From NCBI RefSeq assembly GCF_017308015.1, contig NZ_JAFKFW010000002.1, positions 310,001 to 374,000 of the forward strand: a stretch of DNA of 64,000 nucleotides. Direction: 5' to 3'. Made by a program: the position numbers and the translations under genes. Origin of the DNA: Allobosea sp. GTDB taxonomy: Bacteria > Pseudomonadota > Alphaproteobacteria > Rhizobiales > Beijerinckiaceae. The notes beneath the pieces were generated by a model that worked only from the letters and a program-made list of their open reading frames with translations, was not told where the DNA came from and searched no databases. Below are positions 43,083-51,514 of this stretch, one piece after another (position 1 is the stretch's first letter; each line of letters begins with the position of its first letter).

Positions 43083-43145
43083 CTGCCCTCTGGAACATCC
43101 TTCGAGACGCGCCTGCGACGCTCCTCGGGATAGGGGCTCAGATAT
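43083..43145. repeat. Dispersed repeat-like segment before malic enzyme
   Basis: AACATCCTTCGAGACGCGCC and then TGCGACGCTCCTCGGGATAG resembles the common rhizobial intergenic element of the type 'CATCCTTCGAGACGC...GCTCCTCAGGATG'. The arms pair imperfectly. Recognition is by recall of the element type, so copy number in this genome is unverified. Confidence 0.45.
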
Positions 43146-43359
43146 TGAAGCCGGACTCCCTTCGCTGGGATTTCCCGAATCCTTCCCGGCGTTTGCGTGC
43201 GACTTCGCGCATGCTGGTTCAGCATCTTGCCAGATTGATTCAAGTTCGCGCCCGCCTCATCCTTTCCGCCCCGGCGAAACTGCTGGCGGCATCGACGGCT
43301 TGACGGCATGGGGCCTTTCGCGCGACCAGCATCCTTCGGATCGAAGGGACTATCGCGCC

Positions 43360-45660
43360 ATGAAAAGTACGCTCTCGACTGATCTGCGCTCGGGCGCGCT
43401 CGTCTATCACCGCCAGCCCCGTCCCGGTAAGCTCGAGATCCAGGCGACCAAGCCGCTCGGCAATCAGCGCGACCTCGCTCTCGCCTATTCGCCCGGCGTC
43501 GCCGCCGCCTGCGAGGCGATCATCGACGACCCCTCCGAGGCTGCCGAGCTCACCTCGCGCCAGAATCTCGTCGCCGTCATCACCAACGGCACCGCCGTGC
43601 TCGGCCTCGGCGACATCGGCCCGCTCGCCTCCAAGCCGGTGATGGAGGGCAAGGCGGTCCTCTTCAAGAAATTCGCCGGCATCGACTGCTTCGACATCGA
43701 GGTCGAGCAGAAAAACATCGAGAAATTCGTCGAGGTCGTCGCAGCGCTGGAGCCGACCTTTGGCGGCATCAATCTCGAGGACATCAAGGGGCCGGAATGC
43801 TTCGAAATCGAGGAGCAGCTCAAGGCCCGGATGAACATCCCGGTCTTTCATGACGACCAGCACGGCACGGCGATCATCGTCGGGGCCGCCGTCCTGAACG
43901 GGCTCGACCTCGCAGCCAAGAAGATCGCCGACGTCAAGATCGTCGTCTCCGGCGCGGGCGCGGCCGCGCTCGCCTGCACAAGCCTGCTGGTCGAGCTCGG
44001 CGCACAGCGCAAGAACATCTGGGTCACTGATATCGACGGCGTGGTCTACAAGGGCCGCAACACGCTGATGGACCGCTGGAAGGAGGTCTATGCGCAGGAG
44101 ACCGACGCCCGGACTCTCAGCGACGTCATCGGCGGCGCCGACATCTTCCTCGGGCTGTCCGCCGCCGGCGTGCTCAAGCCCGAGATGGCCAAGCAGATGG
44201 CGCCGAAGCCGCTCATCCTGGCGCTCGCCAACCCGAATCCCGAAATCACGCCGGAGGACGCGCTGAGCGTTCGCCCCGACGCGATGATCTGCACAGGGCG
44301 GTCGGATTATCCGAACCAGGTCAACAACGTTCTGTGCTTCCCCTATATCTTCCGCGGCGCGCTCGACGTGCAGGCGACGACGATCAACGAGGCGATGAAG
44401 CTCGCCGCCGTGCGCGCCATCGCCTCGCTCGCCCGTGAGGCGACCTCCGATATCGCGGCGCGCGCCTATGGCGGCGAGGCCTCGACCTTCGGCGCAACCT
44501 CGCTGATCCCCAACCCGTTCGACCCGCGCCTGATCATGCGCATCGCCCCGGCCGTCGCCGAGGCCGCGATGGTGACCGGCGTCGCCCGCAAGCCGCTGGT
44601 CGATGTCGAAGCCTATCGCGAGCAGCTTTCGCGCTTCGTCTTCCGCTCCGGCTTCCTGATGAAGCCGCTGTTCCAGAAGGCCAAGGCCGACCCCAAGCGC
44701 GTGATCTATGCCGAAGGCGAGGACGAGCGCGTGCTGCGCGCGGCCCAGGTCGCGCTGGAGGAAGGGCTTGCCATCCCGATCCTGATCGGCCGCCCAAGCG
44801 TGATCGAGACGCGTATCCAGCGCTTCGGCCTCACCCTCAGGCCCGGCGTTGATTTCCAGGTGGTCAATCCCGAGGACGACCCGCGCTATCGCGATTACGT
44901 CCAGAGCTATCTCGATATCGCCGGCCGGCGCGGCATCACGCCGGAGGCGGCGCGCGCGCTGGTGCGCACCAACAACACGGTCATCGCCGCGCTCGCCGTC
45001 GCCCGCGGCGAGGCCGATGCGATGATCTCGGGCCTCGAAGGCCGGTTCATGTCGCGCCTGCGGCACATCAAGGACATCATCGGCATGGCGCCGGGTGTCT
45101 GCGACCTCGCGGCGATGACCCTGATCATCACCAACAAGGGCGCCTTCTTCCTGTCGGACACGCATGTGAAGCATGATCCGACGGCCGAGGAGATCGCCGA
45201 TATGACCGTGCTCGCGGCGAGTCATGTTCAGCGCTTCGGTATCGCCCCGAAGATCGCACTCTTGTCTCATTCCGATTTCGGAGCGGCCGATACGCCCTCC
45301 TCGCTCAAGATGCGCAAGGCGCTGAAGCTGATCCGCGAGCGGGCGCCGCATCTGGAATGCGACGGCGAGATGGAGGCCGACACCGCGCTGGTCCCACTGA
45401 TCCGCGAGCGCGTCCTGCCCTCCTCGACGCTGAAGGATATGGCGAATGTCCTGATCTTCCCGAATCTCGACGCCGCCAACATCTCCTACCAGTTCGCCAA
45501 GGTGATGGCCGACGCCCTGCCGGTCGGGCCGATCCTGATCGGCACGGCCAAGCCAGCGCATATCCTCACCGGCTCGGTGACCGCGCGCGGCGTGGTCAAC
45601 ATGACCGCCGTCGCCGTGGTCGAGGCGCAGGAGAGCGCGGCCGCTGCCGCAGGCAAGTGA
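43360..45660 (+). CDS. maeB: NADP-dependent malic enzyme with phosphotransacetylase-like domain
   Basis: 766-residue MaeB-type malic enzyme converting malate to pyruvate, CO2 and NADPH. The malic domain (residues ~1-430) has the family stretches [31 protein letters not shown], the NADP-binding [12 protein letters not shown] and [15 protein letters not shown]. The C-terminal half (about 440-766) is a phosphotransacetylase-like domain ([33 protein letters not shown]), inactive but regulatory in known enzymes. ATG 43360 has GAAGGGA upstream. A 9-bp hairpin terminator follows. Confidence 0.95.
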   Translation: MKSTLSTDLRSGALVYHRQPRPGKLEIQATKPLGNQRDLALAYSPGVAAACEAIIDDPSEAAELTSRQNLVAVITNGTAVLGLGDIGPLASKPVMEGKAVLFKKFAGIDCFDIEVEQKNIEKFVEVVAALEPTFGGINLEDIKGPECFEIEEQLKARMNIPVFHDDQHGTAIIVGAAVLNGLDLAAKKIADVKIVVSGAGAAALACTSLLVELGAQRKNIWVTDIDGVVYKGRNTLMDRWKEVYAQETDARTLSDVIGGADIFLGLSAAGVLKPEMAKQMAPKPLILALANPNPEITPEDALSVRPDAMICTGRSDYPNQVNNVLCFPYIFRGALDVQATTINEAMKLAAVRAIASLAREATSDIAARAYGGEASTFGATSLIPNPFDPRLIMRIAPAVAEAAMVTGVARKPLVDVEAYREQLSRFVFRSGFLMKPLFQKAKADPKRVIYAEGEDERVLRAAQVALEEGLAIPILIGRPSVIETRIQRFGLTLRPGVDFQVVNPEDDPRYRDYVQSYLDIAGRRGITPEAARALVRTNNTVIAALAVARGEADAMISGLEGRFMSRLRHIKDIIGMAPGVCDLAAMTLIITNKGAFFLSDTHVKHDPTAEEIADMTVLAASHVQRFGIAPKIALLSHSDFGAADTPSSLKMRKALKLIRERAPHLECDGEMEADTALVPLIRERVLPSSTLKDMANVLIFPNLDAANISYQFAKVMADALPVGPILIGTAKPAHILTGSVTARGVVNMTAVAVVEAQESAAAAAGK

Positions 45661-45688
45661 GCCTGTAGCCAGCTCCTGACAATCAAGA

Positions 45689-45721
45689 CGCGAAAACCGC
45701 GGCCCCGTCGCCGTTTTCGCG
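45689..45721 (+). terminator. Hairpin terminator after maeB
   Basis: CGCGAAAAC, a 15-nt loop and GTTTTCGCG, a perfect 9-bp stem, 28 nt after the maeB stop. The T residues are inside the 3' arm rather than after it. Confidence 0.6.
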
Positions 45722-45803
45722 CTTGGCAGACTCAACGCGACAAGGTCTACTCCCCCGAAGTCGGGCATCGCTCGCAACGACGCCCGATTCGAGGGAGGTT
45801 GCC

Positions 45804-47402
45804 ATGCTTGACGTCACGCGCCGTCACGCGCCCTGGGCGTTCGCCGCCATCCTGGCTGCGACCCGCGCCGCGGCCTCCCAGGGCCGGATCGTCTTCCACC
45901 GCGGCAATGACGGCGATCCGGAAACGCTCGATCCGCACAAGACCTCGACCGTTGCGGAAGCTCATCTGCTGCGAGACCTGCGCGAAGGCCTCGTCATCCA
46001 CGACATGAAGGGCGAGGTCGTGCCCGGCGTCGCCGAAAGCTGGACGATGAGCCCGGACGGCAAGACCTGGCGCTTCAAGCTGCGCGGTAACGCGAAATGG
46101 TCGAACGGCGACCCGGTCAGGGCCTCGGACTTCGTCTATTCCTTCCGACGGATCATCAATCCGGAAACCGGCGCGAAATACGCCAACCTGCTCTTCCCGA
46201 TCCGCAATGCCCAGGCGATCCACAAGGCAGCCACCGGCTCCTCGCTGGAGGCTCTCGGCGTCAGCGCCCCGGACGAAGGCACGCTGGAGATCGCGCTGGA
46301 ACAGCCGACGCCTTATCTCCTGGAGTTACTGACCCACCAGAGCGCACTGCCCGTACACCCAGCCAGCGTGAGCAGGGCAGCGCAGGAGCCGGCAAAACCG
46401 GAGAACTGGATCACCAACGGCCCGTATATGCTCAGGGAGCTTGCCCCGAACTCGCATATCCGGCTCGACCGCAACCCGCATTTCCATGCGGCGGCCGATG
46501 TGAAGATCGATACCGTAATCTTCTATCCGGCTTCAGACCTCGCGGCGACGGCACGGCGCTTCCAAGCCGGCGAACTGCACCTGACCACGGATATTCCCGC
46601 CGACCAGTTCAAGAATCTCAAGGACAAGCTCGGCGATCAGGTCCGGATCGGCCCCTATCTCGCGACCTATTTCCTGATCGTCAACAGCGCCAAACCGCCC
46701 TTCGACGACGAGCGCGTCAGGCGGGCGCTCTCACTCCAGATCGACCGGGAATTCATCGCCGACCGGATCTGGGGCGGCACGATGCTGCCGGCCTACGGCG
46801 TGATCCCACCCCATATCGGCAATTACGGCGAGCGCGCCGAGCTCGATTTCCGCCATGCCTCGGTGCTGGAACGCGAGGACGAGGCCAAGCGCCTGCTCGC
46901 CTCCGCCGGCTTCGGCAGCATGCCGCTTCAGGTCGAATACCGCTTCAACACCACCGACAACAACCGCCATACGGCGGAGGCGATCGCCGAGCAATGGCGC
47001 GCGATCGGGGGCGAGACCCGCTTCGTCGAGACCGATTTTCGAACGCATTTCGCCTATCTGCGCGACGGCGGCGATTTCGACGTCGCCCGCTATGGCTGGG
47101 TCGGCGACTATTCCGACCCGCAGAACTTCCTGTTCCTGTTCGAGAGCGACAATGCCGGCTTCAACATCGGCCAGTACAGGAACCCGCGTTTCGATGCGCT
47201 GATGAAACTCGCTGCCGAGGAACTCGATATTGCGCGGCGCGCCGCGATCCTGCGCGAGGCCGACAGCATCGTCATCCGCGACGAACCCTGGCTTCCGGTG
47301 CTGCATTACTCGACCAAGAACCTGGTCTCGCCGAAGCTCGCCGGCTTCGAGCAGAATCTGCGCGGCGCGATACCGACGCGGTTCCTGAGTTTGAAGGCGT
47401 AG
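45804..47402 (+). CDS. Peptide/oligopeptide ABC transporter substrate-binding protein
   Basis: 532-residue family-5 extracellular solute-binding protein (OppA/MppA-like) with a short signal peptide (AFAAILAATRAAAS, about residues 12-25). Family blocks are GNDGDPETLDPHKTSTVAEA, VPGVAESWTMSPDGKTWRFK, WSNGDPVRASDFVYSFRRII and YGWVGDYSDPQNFLFLFESD. GAGGGAGG precedes ATG 45804. No permease or ATPase genes are adjacent, so this is an orphan binding protein that must use a transporter encoded elsewhere. Confidence 0.92.
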   Translation: MLDVTRRHAPWAFAAILAATRAAASQGRIVFHRGNDGDPETLDPHKTSTVAEAHLLRDLREGLVIHDMKGEVVPGVAESWTMSPDGKTWRFKLRGNAKWSNGDPVRASDFVYSFRRIINPETGAKYANLLFPIRNAQAIHKAATGSSLEALGVSAPDEGTLEIALEQPTPYLLELLTHQSALPVHPASVSRAAQEPAKPENWITNGPYMLRELAPNSHIRLDRNPHFHAAADVKIDTVIFYPASDLAATARRFQAGELHLTTDIPADQFKNLKDKLGDQVRIGPYLATYFLIVNSAKPPFDDERVRRALSLQIDREFIADRIWGGTMLPAYGVIPPHIGNYGERAELDFRHASVLEREDEAKRLLASAGFGSMPLQVEYRFNTTDNNRHTAEAIAEQWRAIGGETRFVETDFRTHFAYLRDGGDFDVARYGWVGDYSDPQNFLFLFESDNAGFNIGQYRNPRFDALMKLAAEELDIARRAAILREADSIVIRDEPWLPVLHYSTKNLVSPKLAGFEQNLRGAIPTRFLSLKA

Positions 47403-47425
47403 CTTTTTGGGAAGTTCCTCCTCAG

Positions 47426-47533
47426 GTCATCCCGGACAAGCGGCGAAGCCGCGCCGATCCGGTATCCATTCCGGAAGCTTCCCCGGGCGCCTTCCGGAAG
47501 GGACCGCGGATTTCCCTGCGGCCGCCGGGATGC
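47426..47533. repeat. Composite palindromic intergenic repeat
   Basis: Within the 278-nt gap before the transaminase gene. It holds GGTCATCCCGGACAAG, the small stem GCGGC-GAA-GCCGC and the arms CCGGAAG/CTTCCGG with a 13-nt loop, ending near CCGCCGGGATG. The pattern matches dispersed rhizobial repeats of the GTCATCCCGGACAAGC type. No gene is seen in the gap. Confidence 0.65.
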
Positions 47534-47680
47534 CCTGCGTTTTCGTTAAATTCCGACGTGTCGACCCGACGCCGGCCCTGCACCAGACGCCGGGCCGTTT
47601 CCACGCTGTGAGGCTCGCAACCGCCGCCAAGCTTCGCTAGGAAGGACCGGCCTTTCCTTTCAATCAGCGAGTCCGCATCG

Positions 47681-48538
47681 ATGAGCCGCATCGTCTACGT
47701 CAATGGCGCCTATCTTCCCGAGGAAGAGGCCAAGATTTCCGTCTTCGACCGCGGCTTCATCTTTGGCGATGGCATCTACGAGGTTTCGGCGGTGATCGGC
47801 GGCAAGCTGGTCGATTGCGAGGCGCATCTCACCCGCCTCGAGCGCTCCTGCGGCGAGATTCGCCTGGCCCTGCCCTGGTCGAAGGCCGAGCTTGTCGCAA
47901 TCCATGAAGAGCTGATCAGGCGCAACAATCTCGACGAGGGCGGCATTTACCTGCAGGTCTCGCGCGGTGCCTCCGATCGCGACTTCCCCTTCCCGAAGGA
48001 TGTCCAGCCGACGCTGGTGATGTTCACCCAGGCCCGCAACTTCGTGAACGCGCCGGGCGCCAAAACCGGCATCAAGGTCGTCTCGACGCCGGACCTGCGC
48101 TGGGCGCGCCGCGACATCAAGAGCGTCAACCTGCTCGCCCCCGTTCTCGCCAAGCAGTTCGCGCTCGAAAGCGGCGCGCAGGAGGCCTGGCTGGTAGAGG
48201 ACGGCGTGGTGACGGAGGGCGCCTCCTCCACCGCATGGATCGTCAAGGGCAAGACGCTGATCTCGCGCCCGCTCTCGCACAAGGTGCTGCCGGGCATCAC
48301 CCGCAAGGCCGTGCTGGCCTATCTCGCGGAATCCGGCTTCAGCTTTGAAGAGCGCGAGTTCACGCTGGAAGAGGCGCTCGATGCCGAGGAGGCCTTCATC
48401 ACCTCCGCGACCAGCCTCGTCATGCCGGTGACCACGATCGACGGCCACACGATCCATAACGGCGCTCCCGGCCCGACCGCGCTGCGCCTGCGCGAGATCT
48501 ATATCGACTACGCCCGCAAGGGCGGCGTTCTGGGCTGA
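47681..48538 (+). CDS. dat: D-amino-acid transaminase
   Basis: 285-residue fold-type IV PLP aminotransferase. The catalytic Lys147 is in RRDIKSVNLLAPVLAKQ, the N-terminal SVFDRGFIFGDGIYEVSAVI is the family start, and the PLP-phosphate loop region is VVTEGASSTAWIV. D-alanine:2-oxoglutarate aminotransferase is the best match, converting D-amino acids for cell-wall D-glutamate or for catabolism; branched-chain aminotransferases are the nearest alternative. Transcribed alone and convergent with guanine deaminase, with a palindrome between. Confidence 0.88.
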   Translation: MSRIVYVNGAYLPEEEAKISVFDRGFIFGDGIYEVSAVIGGKLVDCEAHLTRLERSCGEIRLALPWSKAELVAIHEELIRRNNLDEGGIYLQVSRGASDRDFPFPKDVQPTLVMFTQARNFVNAPGAKTGIKVVSTPDLRWARRDIKSVNLLAPVLAKQFALESGAQEAWLVEDGVVTEGASSTAWIVKGKTLISRPLSHKVLPGITRKAVLAYLAESGFSFEEREFTLEEALDAEEAFITSATSLVMPVTTIDGHTIHNGAPGPTALRLREIYIDYARKGGVLG

Positions 48539-48546
48539 AGCATCCC

Positions 48547-48588
48547 CGTCATTCCGGGCTCGCAGCTTCGCTGCGCCCCGGAATGACG
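48547..48588. repeat. Palindromic element between convergent genes
   Basis: CGTCATTCCGGG and CCCGGAATGACG (with CGCAGC/GCTGCG inside) form a nearly perfect 42-nt hairpin with a 3-nt loop. It fills most of the 57-nt gap between the transaminase and guanine deaminase stops and may terminate both. Confidence 0.75.
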
Positions 48589-48595
48589 CCGGAAT

Positions 48596-49924
48596 TTACG
48601 CCAGCGTGGCGACCCGCTCCCCCATCACATAGGTCGCGGCGACATTGCGCTCGTCGCCAAGCGTAATGAGCACGAAGAGTTCCTCCGCGAGATCACGCAC
48701 CGTCTCCATGCGGTGCGCCATCGCCGGCGTCGCGGCCGTATCGAGCACCACGACATCCGCCTCGTGGCCGGGCTCGAAGCTGCCGATCAGGTGTTCGAGC
48801 CCGAGTGCGACGGCGTTGCCGCGCGTGATCGCATGCAAGGCGTCCAAAGCCGGCAGGCTTTGGCCCTGAAGCTGCAGGACCTTGTAGGCCTCCGCCATCG
48901 TCCGAAGCATCGAATAGGACGTGCCGCCGCCGATATCGGTAGCGACCGCGACCTTGACGCCCCGCTGCCTTGCATGGGCCCAATCGAACAGCCCTGAGCC
49001 GAGGAAGAGGTTCGAGGTCGGGCAAAACACCGCGACCGCGCCTGTCTCGGCGAAGGCCTGCCACTCGTTGTGGGTCATGTGAATGCAGTGGCCCATCAGG
49101 CTCTTCGGGCCAAGCAGGCCGTATCGCCGGTAGATATCGGCATAGTCCGCAGCTTCCGGATAAAGCTCGCGGGCGAAGGCGATCTCAGCTCGGTTCTCGT
49201 CGATATGGGTCTGAATGTGACAGTCCGGGTGCTCGGCAGCGAGCTTTCCGGCCGCCGCCAGCTGCTCCGGCGTCGAGGTAATCGCGAAGCGCGGCGTGAT
49301 CGCATAGAGCTGCCGGCCCCTGCCCTGCCAGCGCGCGATCAGCGCCTTCGTGTCGCGATAGCCGCTCTCGGCCGTGTCGGTCAGCGCTTCCGGCGCATTG
49401 CGATCCATCATCACCTTACCGGCGATCATGCGGGTGTTGCGACGCTGCGATTCCGTGAAGAAGGCTTCGGCCGATTGCGGATGAACCGAGCAATAGACCG
49501 CCGCCGTGGTCGTGCCATTGGCGAGCAATTCGTCGAGGAAGAAGCGCGAAAGCTTCTCGGCATGGCCCTGATTGGCCAGTTTCTGCTCCTCGACGAAGGT
49601 GTATTTGTTGAGCCACTCCATGAGCTGGGCGCCATAGGAGGCGACGACTTGGGTCTGCGGCATATGGATATGGGCGTCGATGAAGCCCGGCATGATCAGA
49701 TGCGGCCGATGGTCGATGATCTCGGCATCGGCCGGCAGCATCCGCAGCAGCTCCCGCGCCTCTCCCGCCGCCTTGACCAGTCCGTTCTCGATGACGAGCA
49801 GCCCGTCTTCGACATGGCGATGCGCAGCCTCGCCAGCGATCTGCGGATCATCGACGAACCAGAGCAGGCGGCCGCGCAGGGCGCGCAAGGCAGTGAGTGC
49901 GGTCACGTCGGGCAACTCCGGCAC
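48596..49924 (-). CDS. guaD: Guanine deaminase
   Basis: 442-residue amidohydrolase converting guanine to xanthine. Metal ligands are seen in PGFIDAHIHMPQTQVVASYG (HxH), HIQTHIDENRAEI and LMGHCIHM, with the final Asp in VAVATDIGGGTSYSM. The motif MPQTQ followed by EWLNKYTFVEE distinguishes guanine deaminases from other members. It is divergent from xdhA, 99 nt between starts, and supplies xanthine to the neighbouring dehydrogenase. The divergent promoters are not resolved by eye. Confidence 0.94.
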   Translation of the reverse strand: MPELPDVTALTALRALRGRLLWFVDDPQIAGEAAHRHVEDGLLVIENGLVKAAGEARELLRMLPADAEIIDHRPHLIMPGFIDAHIHMPQTQVVASYGAQLMEWLNKYTFVEEQKLANQGHAEKLSRFFLDELLANGTTTAAVYCSVHPQSAEAFFTESQRRNTRMIAGKVMMDRNAPEALTDTAESGYRDTKALIARWQGRGRQLYAITPRFAITSTPEQLAAAGKLAAEHPDCHIQTHIDENRAEIAFARELYPEAADYADIYRRYGLLGPKSLMGHCIHMTHNEWQAFAETGAVAVFCPTSNLFLGSGLFDWAHARQRGVKVAVATDIGGGTSYSMLRTMAEAYKVLQLQGQSLPALDALHAITRGNAVALGLEHLIGSFEPGHEADVVVLDTAATPAMAHRMETVRDLAEELFVLITLGDERNVAATYVMGERVATLA

Positions 49925-50023
49925 AATTCGACATCACATCTGCACCAAATCGAAGCTTCCGGCCAAGCGCGGATCATGCCTAATCTGGAGGGATGATTTG
50001 GCTTTGCGAATGGAGCGGGCAGG

Positions 50024-51514
50024 ATGCGTGACAGCTTGCGCTTCCTGCTCGGCGACAGGCTGGTCGAAATCGACCGCTGCGATCCGACACTTACCGTGCT
50101 CGACTGGCTGCGCCTCGACCAGCGCATGACCGGCAGCAAGGAAGGCTGCGCCGAGGGCGACTGCGGCGCCTGCACCGTCGTCGTCGGGCGGCTCGATCGC
50201 GGCCGGCTGCGCTACGAGGCGATCAATGCCTGCATCCGCTTCCTGCCGACGCTGGATGGCTGCCAGCTCCTCACCGTCGAGCATCTAAAGGGCGCCGACG
50301 GCAGTCTGCATCCGGTACAGCAGGCTATGGTCGAGTGCCACGGCTCGCAATGCGGCTTCTGCACGCCGGGCTTCGTGATGTCGCTATTGGCGCTGAGGCT
50401 CAACGAGGCGGAGCCGAACGTGGGCCGTATCGAGGATGCACTGGCCGGAAATCTCTGCCGCTGTACGGGCTACGAGCCGATCATCGCCGCTGGACGACGC
50501 ATGGACGAGGTTGCACCGCGAGAGGCGGATCGGTTTCTGTCGGAGCGCGAGGCGGTCGCGGCGCGGCTTGAGACACTCGACGATACCGAGACGTTGGCCT
50601 TGCAGGGCGATGGCGGCCGTTTCCATGCACCCGCGACTGTCGAAGCGCTTGCCGAGCTTGTCGCGGCACATCCGCAGGCGACGCTGGTGGCCGGCGCAAC
50701 CGATGTCGGGCTCTGGGTCACCAAGGCGATGAGACGCCTTGATTCCGTGATTTACCTCGGGCGCATCGAGGCTTTGCGCGCCATCATCGACGAAGGCGAC
50801 CATCTCCGCTTCGGCGCGATGGCGAACAACATCGACGTGCGGGAAGCGCTGGCCGCGCTCTCGCCGCAGCTCGATGAATTGATGCGCCGCTTCGGCGGCG
50901 AGCAGGTGCGCAATGCCGGCACGATCGGCGGCAACATCGCCAACGGCTCGCCGATCGGCGACCTGCCGCCGGCCCTGATCGCGCTCGACGCGACGCTGGT
51001 GCTGGCACGACACTCCGAGGCAGGGATCGAGCGCCGTTCCATCCCGCTCGAAAGCTTCTTCACCGCATACCGCAAGCAGGACCGGCGCCCCGGCGAGTTC
51101 GTCGAGACCGTGCTGGTCCCGAAACTGGCAAAGGGCGCGCTGCTCCACGCCTCCAAGGTCTCCAAGCGCTTCGACGAGGACATCTCGGCCGTCTGCGGCG
51201 CGTTCCGGCTGACGCTCGGCAGCGATGGCCGGATCAGCGAAGCCCGTCTCGCCTATGGTGGCATGGCCGGCATCCCGAAGCGAGCGGCGGCGGCAGAAGC
51301 GGTGCTCGCCGGCCAACGCTGGAACGAGGCGGCCGTCGCGGCGGCCATAGCCGCCCTGCCTCAAGACTTCACTCCACTCGACGACATGCGCGCCTCGGCG
51401 CATTATCGGCTTAAGATCGCCGGAAACCTGCTGCGCCGCTTCCTGATCGAGACCACGCAGACACAGGCGCAAACCCGGGTCGTCGGCCTGCTGGCGGAGA
51501 CCGCCAATGGCTGA
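50024..51514 (+). CDS. xdhA: Xanthine dehydrogenase small (FeS/FAD) subunit
   Basis: 496 aa. The N-terminal plant-type [2Fe-2S] cluster uses the cysteines of KEGCAEGDCGACTVVVG; the second cluster domain has HGSQCGFCTPGFVMSL and LAGNLCRCTGYEPI. The FAD-binding domain follows (VAGATDVGLWVTKAM; RNAGTIGGNIANGSPIGDL). It passes electrons from the molybdenum subunit to NAD+. Its stop overlaps xdhB by 8 nt. It heads a run of seven co-directional genes ending with the BMP-type binding protein. Confidence 0.95.
   Translation: MRDSLRFLLGDRLVEIDRCDPTLTVLDWLRLDQRMTGSKEGCAEGDCGACTVVVGRLDRGRLRYEAINACIRFLPTLDGCQLLTVEHLKGADGSLHPVQQAMVECHGSQCGFCTPGFVMSLLALRLNEAEPNVGRIEDALAGNLCRCTGYEPIIAAGRRMDEVAPREADRFLSEREAVAARLETLDDTETLALQGDGGRFHAPATVEALAELVAAHPQATLVAGATDVGLWVTKAMRRLDSVIYLGRIEALRAIIDEGDHLRFGAMANNIDVREALAALSPQLDELMRRFGGEQVRNAGTIGGNIANGSPIGDLPPALIALDATLVLARHSEAGIERRSIPLESFFTAYRKQDRRPGEFVETVLVPKLAKGALLHASKVSKRFDEDISAVCGAFRLTLGSDGRISEARLAYGGMAGIPKRAAAAEAVLAGQRWNEAAVAAAIAALPQDFTPLDDMRASAHYRLKIAGNLLRRFLIETTQTQAQTRVVGLLAETANG

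Noticed and set aside
43240-45777. 845-codon open frame antisense to maeB
   Set aside because: Same reason: a mirror of a strongly biased GC-rich gene, with no recognisable domain and no ribosome site.
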